Positions 37,780 to 49,546 of a DNA stretch of 64,000 bases are shown here, in pieces. The stretch spans positions 34,171 to 98,170 of the forward strand of contig MEHQ01000932.1 of the NCBI GenBank assembly GCA_008828725.1. Reading direction: 5' to 3'. Position 1 is the first letter of the stretch; every line of letters begins with the position of its first letter. Source of the stretch: Saccharina japonica. Taxonomy: Eukaryota > Sar > Phaeophyceae > Laminariales > Laminariaceae. Position numbers and translations under genes: made by a program. The notes under the pieces are model-generated. The model was not told where the DNA came from. It saw only the letters and a program-made list of their open reading frames with translations, and did no database searches.

Positions 37780-38340
37780 ACTAAGTTGTAATCTGCAAAC
37801 AACTAGTTGCATATGTTGTATACCCAGTAGTTGTCTGCAGACAACTAGTTGCACAACTTTTCCAAACAGTAGTTGTCTACAGACAACTAGTTGCACGACG
37901 TTTTAAACAGTAGTTGTCTACAGACAACTCGTTGCACATCTTTTTCAAACAGTAGTTGTTTGCAGACAACTAGTTGCACAACTGTTTCCAACAGTAGTTG
38001 TCTACACACAACTATTTAATAGTTTCAAAAAATGTTTCAACAGTAGTTGTCTACGGACAACCAGTTGCACAACTTTTTCATAGAGTTGTTGTATGAAGAC
38101 AACTAGTTGTACAACGTTTTTCAACAGCAGTAGTCTACGGACAACTAGTTGCACAACTTTTTCAAAAAATAGTTGCACAACGTTTTCGAACAGTAGTTTT
38201 CTACAGACAACTAATTGCACACATTTTTCAAACAGTAGTTGTCCGCAGACAACTAGTTGCACAACTATTTTAAACAGTAGTTGTCTACAGACAACTAAAG
38301 TTGCACAACTGTTTCAAACAGAAGTTATCTGCCAGACAAC
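37780..38340. repeat. first run of ~42-bp palindromic units
   Basis: Contiguous degenerate 42-bp units, each containing GTAGTTGTCTRCAGACAAC, then TAGTTGCACAAC, then a T-rich and CAAAC stretch. With R=G the core GTTGTCTGCAGACAAC is a perfect 16-bp palindrome, and it overlaps a second palindrome CAACTAGTTG. Similar runs precede each open-frame segment in the composite. Confidence 0.93.
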
Positions 38341-38355
38341 TATGAACTGTTGTAG

Positions 38356-38556
38356 TTGTACAGGGTCGTGCTGTTTTTGGATGGTAACCTGGACCTCATT
38401 CCTGAGGAGATCCCGAACCTGGGCCATGACGTGGTGCACACCAAGATTCCCGGGCGGTTGTCGAACCCCATTGCGGGGCTGGCAAAGCTCGACGGTGTGT
38501 TTGGTCCGTTTGACCTCACCGACGAAGTGGAGGCGGAGGTTTCAACAGTAGAATAG
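38356..38556 (+). other. cassette open frame 1 (intact, 66 codons)
   Basis: Begins at TTG directly after an in-frame TAG; there is no ATG in the frame. The product reads YRVVLFLDGNLDLIPEEIP at the start and ends DLTDEVEAEVSTVE. I recognise no family. The preceding TTGTACAG|G could serve as a 3' splice site, in which case this would be a terminal exon. Alternatively it is non-coding and merely stayed open. Confidence 0.3.
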
Positions 38557-38990
38557 TAGAGTAATCCGGTAGAGGGGCGGCGCGTGATAGCGGCCTGGCC
38601 GAGTTGCGATTATGTCTTGCTAGTAGATAGGCCTTTAGAATCTCGCCTCTTTTATGATATTTGTCGACACGAATTAACGCAATCTCTCATCACATTTATG
38701 ATGGGGCAGAATGATACTGGGGGTTGGGTGAGGTGCGGCTTTTAGTTGGTGTAGGGTATTGCATTTTGTTTCACGCGTTCTGGGCGGCACACTCACGAAA
38801 ACAGTAGAAATAATGCAATCATGTGGAAGATGTAAAGGCCAAAAACAATCGTTTTCGTTTGGTGCGGCGATCGGGAGTAGCACATGTCGAACAATGTACA
38901 CGTTCAGGTTGCTCGCAGACAACTAATAAGACACCTGATAGTTGTGCATGGCCGCAACTACTCAGTAGTTGTCCCGAAAGAACTAGTTGC
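38557..38990. repeat. conserved ~400-bp cassette spacer
   Basis: Follows each open-frame segment. Landmarks are GATAGCGGCCTGGCCGAGTT, GTCTTGCTAGTAGATAGGCC, TCATATGTATGATGCGGC, GTGGGTGTTGGGTATTGCAT and CGACCGGGAGTAGCACATGT. A minus-strand frame of ~80 codons is open in many copies but has no ATG at a fixed place. Homologous spacers follow cassettes 2-15. Confidence 0.9.
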
Positions 38991-39566
38991 ATAGTTTTTT
39001 CACCCAGTAGTTGTCTGCAGTCAACTATTAATAGTTGCACAACCTTTACAGAACGTAGTTGTCTACAGACAACTAGTTGCACAACTTTTCCAAACAGTAG
39101 TTGTCTACAGACAACTCGTTACACAACTTGCTTAAACAGTAGTTGTTTGCAGCCAACTAGTTGCACAACTGTTTCCAACAGTAGTTGTCTACACACAACT
39201 ATTTCATAGTTGCAAAAATTGTTTAAACAGTAGTTGTCTACGGAGAACTAGTTGCACAACTGTTTCAAAGAGTAGTTGTCTACAGACAACTAGTTGCACG
39301 TCTTGTTCACAGTAGTTGTCTACAGACAACTTTTTGATAGTTGCACACATTTTTTAAACACTAGTTGTCTGCAGACCACTAGTTCCACATGTTTTTCAAA
39401 CAGTAGTTGTCTACAGACAATTCAAGTTGCACGACGTTTCAAACAGTAGTTGCCTACGGACAACGAGTTGCACGACTTTTTCAAACATTAGTTGTCTACT
39501 GACAACTAAAGTTGCACAACGTTTTCAAAGAGTAGTTCTCTAGCAGACAATTATGAATTGTTGTAG

Positions 39567-39767
39567 TTGTACAGGGTTGTCCTGTTTTTAGAGGGCAACC
39601 TGGACCTCATTTCTGAGGAGATCCCGAACATGGGCCATGACGTGGTGCACACCAAGATACCCGGGCGGTTGTCGAACCCCATTGCGGGGCTGGCACAGCT
39701 CGACGGTGTGTTTGGTCCGTTGGACCTCACCGACGAAGTGGAGGCGGAGGTTTCAACAGCAGAATAG
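39567..39767 (+). other. cassette open frame 2 (intact)
   Basis: 66 codons, TTG start context as in cassette 1. Differs by Asp to Glu in the LDGN motif, Pro to Ser in LIPEE and Met in GHDVV context. Confidence 0.3.
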
Positions 39768-40134
39768 TAGGGTAATCTGGTGGAGGGGCGGCGCGTGATA
39801 GCGGCCTGGCCAAGTTGTGATTATGTCTTGCTAGCAGATAGGCCTTTACAAACTCGCCTCTTTTCTGATTTTTGTCGGCAGAAATTAACGCAATCTCTCA
39901 TCATATGTATGAAGCGGCAGCATGATGATGGGGGGGGGAGTGAGGTGCGGCTTTCGGTGGGTTTTGGGTATTGCAGTTTGTTTCACGCGATTTGGGCGGC
40001 ACACTCACGAAAACAGTAGAATAGATGCAATAACGTGGAATATGTAAAGGTCAATACCACTCCTTTTCGTTTAGTGCCGCGACCGGGAGTAGCACATGTC
40101 GAACAATCTACATGTTTAGGTTGTCCGCAGACAA

Positions 40135-40142
40135 CTAATCAG
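40135..40142. repeat. left target-site duplication CTAATCAG of nested hAT-like element
   Basis: Abuts the left TIR. The uninterrupted cassette sequence ACAACTAATCAGACAACTAA is seen in sister cassettes (for example at about 43,338). Confidence 0.88.
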
Positions 40143-42229
40143 TAGGGCTGTGAGTTGGCTGGAGTTCCCGGCTAGTTATCAGTTGGCTGGCGAAGCCAGC
40201 CAACTAACTGACTTTAGTTGACTAGTTGGCTGGCGGGTCAGGCGAGCGAAGCGAGCCCAAAAAGCCCCCCCCGACCGAGGGGCCCCCGCTGGAGGCGCCC
40301 CTCCGAGGCAAAAATTCGCTATTTGGCTTTATTTTACACCCAAAAACATGATAAATGGGCCAAGCTTATCTCTGGTTTTGATCACGAAACAGGTATATTT
40401 CTAAACTTCGTCTCAGTTTGTCGGATATTAAAGAGATGATGCACCAGAAACATATGGTACATATTCGTGCGGCAGGCAGTAGTACATCACCAGCACTAAA
40501 AATAGGACACAAAATAGAGTGGGATCGGCCAAACTAGACTGGGATCGACACACAACTCAGGACGAGTATCGCTCAAACACCCGAGCCAGAGGTGCTCGTC
40601 ATCCAGTTGACCTACTCATGACAGAGACATACTTGTATTATTACAGCAATAGCACGTTGGGACAAAGTCCCGCCATCACAGTTGACCGCATTAACAATAA
40701 GATCAGAGTTCTACCTTTTACTGTATACTCGTATGGTCCGTCCGGCACAAAATATTTCTAATGAAGTTTAGTCATAACGCATTTTTTTGTTTTTCATGAT
40801 ACAATCATATTCGTGACCGCAAAGACAAGTGGAATCGATGCTGAGAACGAGAAAGAAAAATAATTTTCTACACTAAATTCAGCTAGTTACGCAACAATGC
40901 ATCAAAAACAATTTCTCCAAGACAAGCCAAAATCGACCTAAATCATTCATTTCGGGCAAAATTATGAATATCTCACGCAATTTCGTGTTGCTGCAAACGA
41001 AAAAAATCTGCCTGGAGGTGTGTGGACGAGAGCAATCGTTTGCCGTATTCTACTAGTATATGGCACGATTTGTCAAACAGTCGTAGCCGGTCGCTCCGGT
41101 GGTTTAACAGATAGCCACGGAGCCTGTTAGCGTTGGAGGTCGGGGGTTCCAGTCTCTTCGTATGTCCTCAAATGACACCAACTGTCGAGAACGCGTAGTA
41201 TAGCGTGGGTAAGCACAATTCAACGAAAGTTGACGAGGGAAGAAAGCGCTGAAACATTCTTGCGATAAAAAGCAAGGCAAGCACCGTAGTGGAGGAGGAG
41301 GGAGAAGAGCCTACTTTTTGACCCCGGATCTGAGTTACGACCTGGAAGGAGAAAGGAAAAGCGAAGATAATAAATGGAAAAAACGAAACAAAAAACAGGG
41401 AAAATGACCTTCGATATACATTGTTTCCCTTATATCTTCCCCTTTAAAGCTGTTTTTTTAGTATGAAACAAATGGCCGGCGGCCTAAGGTCATAGCTGCC
41501 CAAATCAGTGCTCAAAAGTTGGGTGTGAAAAGTATTACACCCAGGGAAACAAGGCGCTCGTTAATACGTTTTTGGCATAAACGAGGTCCATTAATAGAAT
41601 AATAAAAAAAATCGTGGGAAGCTGCGCGCAGTGTTGAGCTTCCTGACGATGCCTCCGGATTTTCGAACAGCTCAACACATCCTGAGAAAAATGTACCTTG
41701 GTGCGGGGAATGTATTGGAAATATTGAAATATTCTCCCAGATGGACTACAAAGATGCAGAACCCCGCAAATCATCTCGCATTAAAATTAGGAATCCCTAT
41801 CCCCGTTTGGGGCGCTTGGAAAACCGGTGCTCCTTCTGTACGCGGTAGCGAACTGCAACCTTGTCGCGTGCACTCGCTTTCGGGGGAGCGCTCGGTACAG
41901 TCACTTCTTGGTCGGACGCTCCATCACCGCCATTGTCCGTCGACAGGCCAGGCTTAGCAGTGCCGGCACCCTCGGCCCTGCCATAGGCACCGGCACCGTC
42001 GATGGCGATGGAATAATGAGCCATGAGTTGTGGAAGACCTCTATCTGTGCGTGGTGGTACTGCTTGCGGACGCCGAGAAATACGCACCCCGTACCAAACA
42101 AGCCTTCCTACTAGCAGGGAAACCCAAACAACAAAAATAGTTGGATAGTTGGCACTGCCGCAACTAACTTAAAAAACTAGCCAGCTAATAACTAGCTGGC
42201 AACTATTGGTCAGCCAACTCACAGCCCTA
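40143..42229. mobile_element. nested 2,087-bp hAT-like non-autonomous element
   Basis: Perfect 19-bp TIR TAGGGCTGTGAGTTGGCTG at 40,143-40,161, inverted at 42,211-42,229, and 8-bp flanks CTAATCAG and CTAAGCAG. The TAGGG start and 8-bp duplication are classic for the hAT superfamily (Ac-type). Subterminal regions are rich in GTTGGCTGG and CTAGTTGGC motifs in both orientations, including the hairpin GTTGGCTGGCGAAGCCAGCC at about 40,192. No transposase frame is present; the longest frames are 80-108 codons and unrecognised. Confidence 0.9.
41090..41160 (+). other. weak tRNA-like / pol III box sequence
   Basis: Inside the nested element, GTGGTTTAACAGATAGCCAC (about 41,099) resembles an A-box region with a 4-bp GTGG/CCAC stem, and GGGGGTTCCAGTCTC (about 41,142) resembles a B box. 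A cloverleaf cannot be drawn convincingly. Confidence 0.15.
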
Positions 42230-42237
42230 CTAAGCAG
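42230..42237. repeat. right target-site duplication CTAAGCAG
   Basis: One mismatch to the left copy CTAATCAG; the cassette sequence ACAACTAATAGTTA resumes immediately. Confidence 0.88.
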
Positions 42238-42776
42238 ACAACTAATAGTTACGCACGGCCGGAACTACTCAATAGTTGTCCCAGAACAACTAGTTGCATA
42301 GGTTTTTCACCCAGTAGTTGTCTGCAAACAAATAGTTGCACAAAGTTTTCAAACAGCAGTTGTCTACATACAACTCGTTGCACAACTTTTTCAAACATGA
42401 GCTGTCTGCAAGAAACTAGTTGCACAACTTTTTCACAGTAGTTGTCTACAGACAAATTTATAATAGTTGCACAACTTTTCCAAACAGTAGTTGTCTACAG
42501 ACAACTAGTTGCACACAATTGTTCAAAGATTATTGTCTGCAGACAACTAGTTGCACATTCTTTTCAAACAGTAGTTGGTCTACAGACAACTAGTTGCACA
42601 AATTTTTCAAACACTAGTTGTCTACAGACAACTAGTTGCACACATTTTTCAAAGAGTACCTGTCTGCAGACGACTAGTTGCACATTATTTTCAATCATTA
42701 GTTGTCTACAGACAACTAAAGTTGCACAACTTTTTTAAACAGTAGTTGTCTGCCAGACAACTATGAATAGTTGTAG

Positions 42777-42977
42777 TTGTACAGGGTTGTGCTGTTTTTG
42801 GACGGTAACCTGGACCTCATTCCTGAGGAGATCCCGAAGCTGGGCCGTGACGTCGTGCACACCGAGATACCCAGGCGGTTGTCGAACCCCATTGCGGGGC
42901 TGGCACAGCTCGACGGTGTGTTTGGTCGGTTGGAACTCACCGACGAAGTGGAGGCGGAGGTTTCAACAGCAGAATAG
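42777..42977 (+). other. cassette open frame 3 (intact)
   Basis: 66 codons. Compared with cassette 1, I count 9 amino-acid-changing and 4 silent differences, which is what neutral drift would give rather than purifying selection. Confidence 0.3.
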
Positions 42978-43775
42978 TAGAGTAATCCGGTGGAGGGGCG
43001 GCCCGTGATAGCGGCCTGGCCGAGTTGCGATTAGGTCTTACTAGTAGATAGGCCTTTACAATCTCGCTTCTTTTATGATATTTGTTGACACGAATTAACG
43101 CAATCTCTCATCATATGTATGATGCGGCAGCATGATAATGGGGCGGGGTAAGGTGCGGCTTTCGGTGGGTGTTGGGTACTGCATTTTGTTTAACGCGTTC
43201 TGCGCGGCACACTCACGAAAACAGTAGAAATAATGCAATCACGTGGAAGATGTAAGGGCCAATAGCAATCGTTTTCGTTTGGTGCGGCGACCGCGAGTAG
43301 CACATGTCGAACAATGTACACGTTTAGGTTGTCCGCAGACAACTAATCAGACAACTAATAGTTGCAAACGGCCGCAACTACTCGGTAGTTGTCCCAAAAC
43401 AACTAGTTGCATAGGTGTTTCACCCAAAAGTGGTCTGCAGACAACTAGTTGCACAAAGTTTTCAAACAGTAGTTGTCTACAGACAACTAGTTGCACAACT
43501 GTTTCAACAGGTAGTTGTCTGCAGACAACTAGGTGCACATCGTATTCACAGTAGTTGTCTACAGACAACGTTTTAATAGTTGAACAACTTTTCCAAACAG
43601 TAGTTGTCTGCAAAAAAGTAGTTGCACACATTTTAAAAAAACTAGTTGTCTACAGACAACTTTTTAGTAGTTGCACAACTTTTTTGAACAGTAGTTGTCT
43701 ACAGACAACTGGTTGCACACATTTTTTCAAAGATTATTGTGTGCAGACCACTAGTTGCACATTCTTTTCAAACAG

Positions 43776-44037
43776 TGTGTGTGTGTGTTCTTCACATTAA
43801 ACCTTCCTTTCTACCCGTCGACATCCAGCACACCCAGTGTCCGTGCCGATTCATCATCCTAAAAAGGTACCAGTTATGTGGTCACAGAACTACGACACCG
43901 AGATACTACGCTCAGTGCAGTAAGCAGAGCAGAGAATGCAATGCCATTTATGACAGTCAAGACCTACCCTGCTGGCAATTCAGGTGCATGCAAGAGAAAA
44001 AATAAAGAGAAAAGAAATAAGCGAAAAGGAAAAACAG
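43776..44037 (+). mobile_element. ~262-bp retroposon-like insertion
   Basis: Interrupts a 42-bp unit. Starts with a TG microsatellite, ends with an A-rich tail (AAAATAAAGAGAAAAGAAATAA-type, about 43,997-44,036), and has AAACAG at both borders (43,770-43,775 and 44,032-44,037). This fits an L1-type retroposed insert, but the short border repeat and a few extra bases on the right leave doubt. No gene origin recognised. Confidence 0.5.
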
Positions 44038-44206
44038 TAGAAGTAGTTGTCTACAGACAACTAGTTGCACACATTTTTTCAAAGAGTACCTGTCTGCAGA
44101 CGACTAGTTGCACATTATTTTCAATCATTAGTTGTCTACAGACAACTAAAGTTGCACAGCTGTTTCAAACAGCAGTTGTCTGCCACACAACTATGAAGTG
44201 TTGTAG

Positions 44207-44407
44207 TTGTACAGGGTTGTGCTGTTTTTGGACGGTAATCAGGACCCCATTCCTGAGAAGATCCCGAAGCTGGGCCATGACGTGGTGCACACCAGGATAC
44301 CCGGGCGGTTGTCGAACCCCACTGCCGGGTTGGCACAGTTCGACGGTGTGTTTGGTCGGTTGAACCTCACCGACGAAGTGGAGGCGGAGGTTTCAACAAC
44401 AGAATAG
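44207..44407 (+). other. cassette open frame 4 (intact)
   Basis: 66 codons; changes include Leu to Gln and Leu to Pro near residues 12-14 (GNQDPIPEK). Confidence 0.3.
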
Positions 44408-45506
44408 TAGAGTAATCCGGTGGAGGGGCGGCCCGTGATAGGCCTGGCCGAGTTGCGATTATGTCTTGCTAGTAGATAGGCCTTTACAATCTCGCTTCGT
44501 TTATGATATTTGTCAACACGAATTAGCGCAATCTCTCATCATATGTATGATGCGGCAGAATGATAATGGGGGGGGGTAAGGTGCGGCTTTCGGTGGGTGT
44601 TGGTTATTGCATTTTGTTTCACGCGTTCTGCGCGGCACACTCACGAAAACAGTAGAAAATATGCAATCACGTGGAAGATGTAAAGGCCAATAGCAATCGT
44701 TTTCGTTTGGTGCGGCGACCGCGAGTAGCTCATGTCGAACGATGTACACGTTCAGGTTGTCCGCAGACAACTAATCAGACAACTAATATTTGCGAACGGC
44801 CGCAACTTCTCGGTAGTTGTCCCAAAACAACTAGTTGCCCATGTGTTTCACCCAGAAGTTTTCTGCAGACAACTAGTTGCACAAAGTTTTCAAACAGTAG
44901 TTTTCTACAGACAACTAGTTGCACAACTGTTCCAACAGGTAGTTGTCTGCACACAACTAGGTGCACATCGTATCCACAGTAGTTGTCTACAGACAACGTT
45001 TTTATAGTTGCACAGTTTTTCTAAACAGTGGTTGTCTGCAGATAACTAGTTGCACACGTTTTTCAAACACTAGTTGTCTACAGACAATTTTTCAATAGTT
45101 GCACAACTTTTCTGAACAGTAGTTGTCTACAGACAACTAGTTGCACACATTTTTTCGAAGAGTATTTTCTGCAGACAACTAATTGCACATTCTTTTTTTA
45201 AACAGTAGTTGTGTTCAGACAACTAGTTGCACAAGTTTTCCAGAACGTAGTTGTCTACAGACAACTAGTAGCACAACTTTTCCAAATAGTAGTTGTCTAC
45301 GTCGTACAGACAACTAGTTGCACAACTTTATAAACAGTACCTGGTAGTTGTCTACAGACATCTAGTTGCACACATTTTTCAAAGAGTACTTGTCTGCAGA
45401 GAACTAGTGGCACCTTCTTTTCAATCAGTAGTTGTCTACTGACAACTAAAGTTGCACAACTTTTACAAACAGTAGTTGTCTGCCAGACAAGTATGAATTG
45501 TTGTAG

Positions 45507-45707
45507 TTGTACAGGGTTGTGCTGTTTTCGGACGGTAACCTGGACCTCATTTCTGAGGAGATCCCGAACCTGGGCCATGACGTGGTGCACATCAAGATAC
45601 CCGGGCGGTTGTCGAACCCCATTGCGGGGCTGGCACAGCTCGACGGTGTGTTTGGTCGGTTGGAACTCACCGACGAAGTCGAGGCGGAGGTTTCAACAGC
45701 AGAATAG
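45507..45707 (+). other. cassette open frame 5 (intact)
   Basis: 66 codons, close to cassette 3 in its C-terminal part (GRLELTDEVEAEV). Confidence 0.3.
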
Positions 45708-46320
45708 TAGAGCAATCCGGTGGAGGGGCGGCCCGTGATAGCGGCCTGGCCGAATTGCGATTATGTCTTGCTAGTAGATAGGCCTTTACAATCTCGCCTC
45801 TTTTATGATATTTGTCGACACGAATTAACGCAATCTCTCATCATATGTATGATGCGGCAGGATGATAATGGGGGGGGGGTAAGATGCGGCTTCCGGTGGG
45901 TGTTGGGTATTGCGTTTTGTTTAACGCGTTCTGCGCGGCACACTCACGAATAACGTAGAATAAACGCAATAACGTGGAATATGTATAGGCCAATAGCAAT
46001 CGTTTTCGTTTGGTGTGGCGACCGGGAGTAGCACATGTCGAACGATGTACACGATCAGGTTGTCCGCAGACAACTGATCAGACAACTAATAGTTGCAAAC
46101 GGCCGCAACTACTCGGTAATTGTCCCAAAACAACTAGTTGCATAGGTGTTTCACTCAGAAGTTGTCTGCAGACAACTAGTTGCACAACGTTTTCAGACAG
46201 TAGTTGTCTACAGACAACGAGTTGCACAACTTGTTCAAACAGTAGGTGTCAGCAGACAGCTAAAGTTGCACAACGTTTTCAAAGAGTAGTTGTCTAGCAG
46301 ACAACTTTGAATTGTTGTAG

Positions 46321-46530
46321 TTGTACAGGGTTGTTCTGTTTTTGGACGGTAACCTGGACCTCATTTCTGAGGAGATCCCGAAGCTGGGCCATAACGTTGT
46401 GCACACCAAGATCCCCGGGGATGTTGTCGAATTCCATTGCGGGGCTGGCACAGCTCGACGGTTTGTCTGGTCCGTTGGACCTCACCGACGAAGTGGAGGC
46501 GGAGGTTTCACTAGCAGAATAGTAGAGTAA
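46321..46530 (+). pseudogene. cassette open frame 6 (frameshifted)
   Basis: A net one-base insertion in the GGGGATGTTG region shifts the frame after codon ~32. The same lesion is present in cassette 7, so the two share a recent common parent. Confidence 0.4.
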
Positions 46531-47132
46531 TCCGGTGGTGGGGCGGCCCGTGATAGCGGCCTGGCCAAGTTATGATTATGTCTTGCTAGCAGATAGGCCT
46601 TTACAAACTCGCCTCTTTTCTGATTTTTGTCGACAGAAATTAACGCAATCTCTCATCATATGTATGATGCGGCAGAATGATAATGGGGCGAGGTAAGACG
46701 CGGCTTCCGGTGGGTGTTGGGTATTGCATTTTGTTTCACCTGTTCTGCGCGGCACTCACGAAAACAGTAGAATAGATGCAATCACGTGGAATATGTAAAG
46801 GCCAATATAAATCGTTTTCGTTTGGTGCGGCGACCGGGAGTAGCACATGTCGAACAATGTACACGTTCAGGTTGTCTGCAGACAACTGATCAGACAACTA
46901 ATGGTTTTGAACGGTCGCAACGAATCGGTAGTTGTCCCAAAAAAACTAGTTGCATAGGTTTTTCACCCAGAAGTGGTCTGCAGACAACTAGTTGCACAAT
47001 GTTTTCAAACAGTAGTTTTCTACAGACAACGAGTTGCACAACTTGTTCAAACAGTAGTTGTCAACAGACAACTAAAGATGCACAATGTTTTCAAACAGTA
47101 GTTGTCTAGCAGACAACTATGAATTGTTGTAG

Positions 47133-47342
47133 TTGTACAGGGTTGTGGTGTTTTTGGACGGTAACCTGGGCCTCATTCCTGAGGAGATCCCGAAGCTGGG
47201 CCATAACGTTGTGCACACCAAGATCCCCGCGGATGTTGTCGAATTCCATTGCCGGGCTGGCACAGCTCGACGGTGTGTTTTGTCCGTTGGACCTCACCGA
47301 CGAAGTGGAGGCGGAGGTTTCATTAGCAGAATAGTAAAGTAA
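47133..47342 (+). pseudogene. cassette open frame 7 (frameshifted)
   Basis: Carries the same frameshift as cassette 6; the unit length (812 bp) between the two is the shortest in the left two-thirds of the array. Confidence 0.4.
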
Positions 47343-47683
47343 TCTGGTGGTGGGGCGGCGCGTGATAGCGGCCTGGCCAAGTTATGATTATGTCTTGCTA
47401 GCAGATAGGCCTTCACAATCTCGCCTCTTTTCTGATTTTTGTTGACAGAAATTAACGCAATCTCTCAACATATGTATGATGCGGCAGAATGATAATGGGG
47501 GAGGGTAAGGTGCGGCGTTCGGTGGGTGTTGGGTATTGCATTTTGTTTCACGGGTTCTGGGCGGCACACTCACGAAAACAGTAGAATAGATGCAATCACG
47601 TGGAAGATGTAAAGGCCAATACCAATCCTTTTCGTTTAGTGCCGCGACCGGGAGTAGCACATGTCCAACAATCTACACGTTTA

Positions 47684-48120
47684 GGTTGTCCGCAGATAAC
47701 TAATCAGACAACTAATAGTTACGCACGGCTGCAACTACTCAGTAGTTGTCCCAGAACAACTACTGTTGTTGCACAGGTTTTTCACCCAGTAGTTGTCTGC
47801 AGACAACTGGTTGCACAAGGTTTTCTAACAGTCGTTGTCTACAGACAACTAGTTACACACATGTTTCACAGTAGTCGTCTACAAACAACTTTTTAATAGT
47901 TGAACAACTTGTCCAAACAGTAGTTGTCTGCAGAAAACTAGTTGCACAACTTTTCCAAACTGCAGTTGTCTACAGACAACTATTAATAGTTGCATAACCT
48001 ATTCAAACAATAGTTGTCGGCAGACAACTAGTTGCACAATTTTTTCAAACAGTAGTTGTTTACGGACAACTAGTTGCACAACCATTTTAAACAGTAGTTG
48101 TCTACAGACAACTAAAGTTG
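47684..48120 (+). repeat. 437-bp segment duplicated in inverse at 59,611-60,047
   Basis: Leader plus ten or so 42-bp units of cassette 7/8. By eye every base matches the reverse complement of 59,611-60,047, whereas neighbouring cassettes differ from it at many positions. Confidence 0.93.
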
Positions 48121-48257
48121 CACCACGTTTCAAACAGTAGTTGTCTACGGACAACTAGTTGCACAATTGTTTCAAACAGTAGTTGTCTACAGACAACTAA
48201 AGTTGGACAACTTTTTCCAACAGTAGTTGTCTTGCGGACAACTATGAATAGTTGTAG

Positions 48258-48461
48258 TTGTACAGGGTTGTTCTGTTTTTGGACGGCAACCTGGACCTTA
48301 TTCCTGATAAGACCCCGAAGCTGGGCCATGACGTGGTGCACACCAAGATACCTGGGCGGTTGTCGAACCCTATTACGAGGCTGGCACAGTCCGACGGTGT
48401 GTTTGGTGCGTTGGACCTCACCGACGAAGTGGAGGCGGAGGTTTCAAGAGCAGAAAAGTAG
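48258..48461 (+). other. cassette open frame 8 (intact, shifted stop)
   Basis: Open to AEK plus stop; the usual TAG after GCAGAA is changed to AAG, and the next in-frame TAG is used. Confidence 0.3.
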
Positions 48462-49233
48462 AGTAATCCGGTGGAGGGGCGGCGCGTGATAGCGGCCTGG
48501 CCGAGTTGCGATTGGGTCTTGCTAGTAGAAAGGCCTTCACAAACTCGCCTCTTTTCTGATATTTGTCGACACGAATTAACATAATCTTTCATCATATGTA
48601 TGATGCGGCAGAATGATAATGGGGCGGGGGTGAGGGGCGGCATTGGGTAAGTGTTGGGTATTCCATTTTCTTTCACGCGTTCTGGGCGGCACACTCACGA
48701 AAACAGTAGAATAGATGCAATCATGTGGAAGATGTAAAGGCCAATAGCAATCGTTTTTGTTTGTTGCCGCGACCGGGAGTATCACATGTCGACCAATGTA
48801 CACGTTGAGGTTTCTCGCAGACAACTGATCTGACAACTAGTTGCATAGGTGTTTCACTCTGAAGTTGTCTGCAGACAACTAGTTGCACAAATGTTTCAAG
48901 CAGTAGTTGTCTACACACAATGTTTTTCTAGTTACACGATTTTTTCAAACAGTAGTTGTCTGCAGAAAACCAGTTTCACAATTTGGTCAAACTGTAGTTG
49001 TCTACAGGAAACTAGTTGCACAACTTATTCAAACAATAGTTGTCTGCAGACAACTAGCTGCACTAGGTTTCAAGAACGTAGTTGTTTACGGACAACTAGT
49101 TACACAACGTTTTCAAACAGCAGTTGTCTACAGATAACTAGTTGCACAACCTATTCAAACAATAGTTGTCTGCAGACAACTAGTTGCACAAGGTTTTGAG
49201 AACGTAGTTGTCTACGGACAACTAGTTGCACAA

Positions 49234-49253
49234 CGGTAGACAACTACTGTTTG
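49234..49253 (-). repeat. single inverted 42-mer fragment in the array
   Basis: GTAGACAACTACTGTTTGA is the reverse complement of the usual TCAAACAGTAGTTGTCTAC. It sits among units of uniform + orientation, so it marks a local inversion. Confidence 0.75.
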
Positions 49254-49345
49254 ACCACGTTTCAAACAGTAGTTGTCTACGGACAACTAGTTGCACAACT
49301 TTTTCAAGCAGTAGTTGTCTGGCAGACAAATATGAATATCTGTAG

Positions 49346-49546
49346 TTGTTCAGGGTTGTGCTGTTTTTGGACGGTTACCTGGACCTCATTCCTGAGGAGA
49401 TCCCGAAGCTGGGCCATGACGTGGTGCACACCATGATTCCCGGGTGGTTGTCGAACCCCATTGCGGGGCGGGCACAGCCAGACGGTGTGTTTGTTCTGCT
49501 GGACCTCACTGACGGAGCGGAATTGGAGGTTTCAACAGCAAAATAA
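49346..49546 (+). other. cassette open frame 9 (intact)
   Basis: 66 codons. Shares FRVVLFL-GYLDLI and HTMI with cassette 10, so they form a related pair. Confidence 0.3.

Noticed and set aside
38674..38922. ~82-codon minus-strand frame conserved in cassette spacers
   Set aside because: It recurs because the spacer recurs. It has no fixed ATG, it is broken in several copies, and it overlaps the GGGGGGTGAGG length-variable run.
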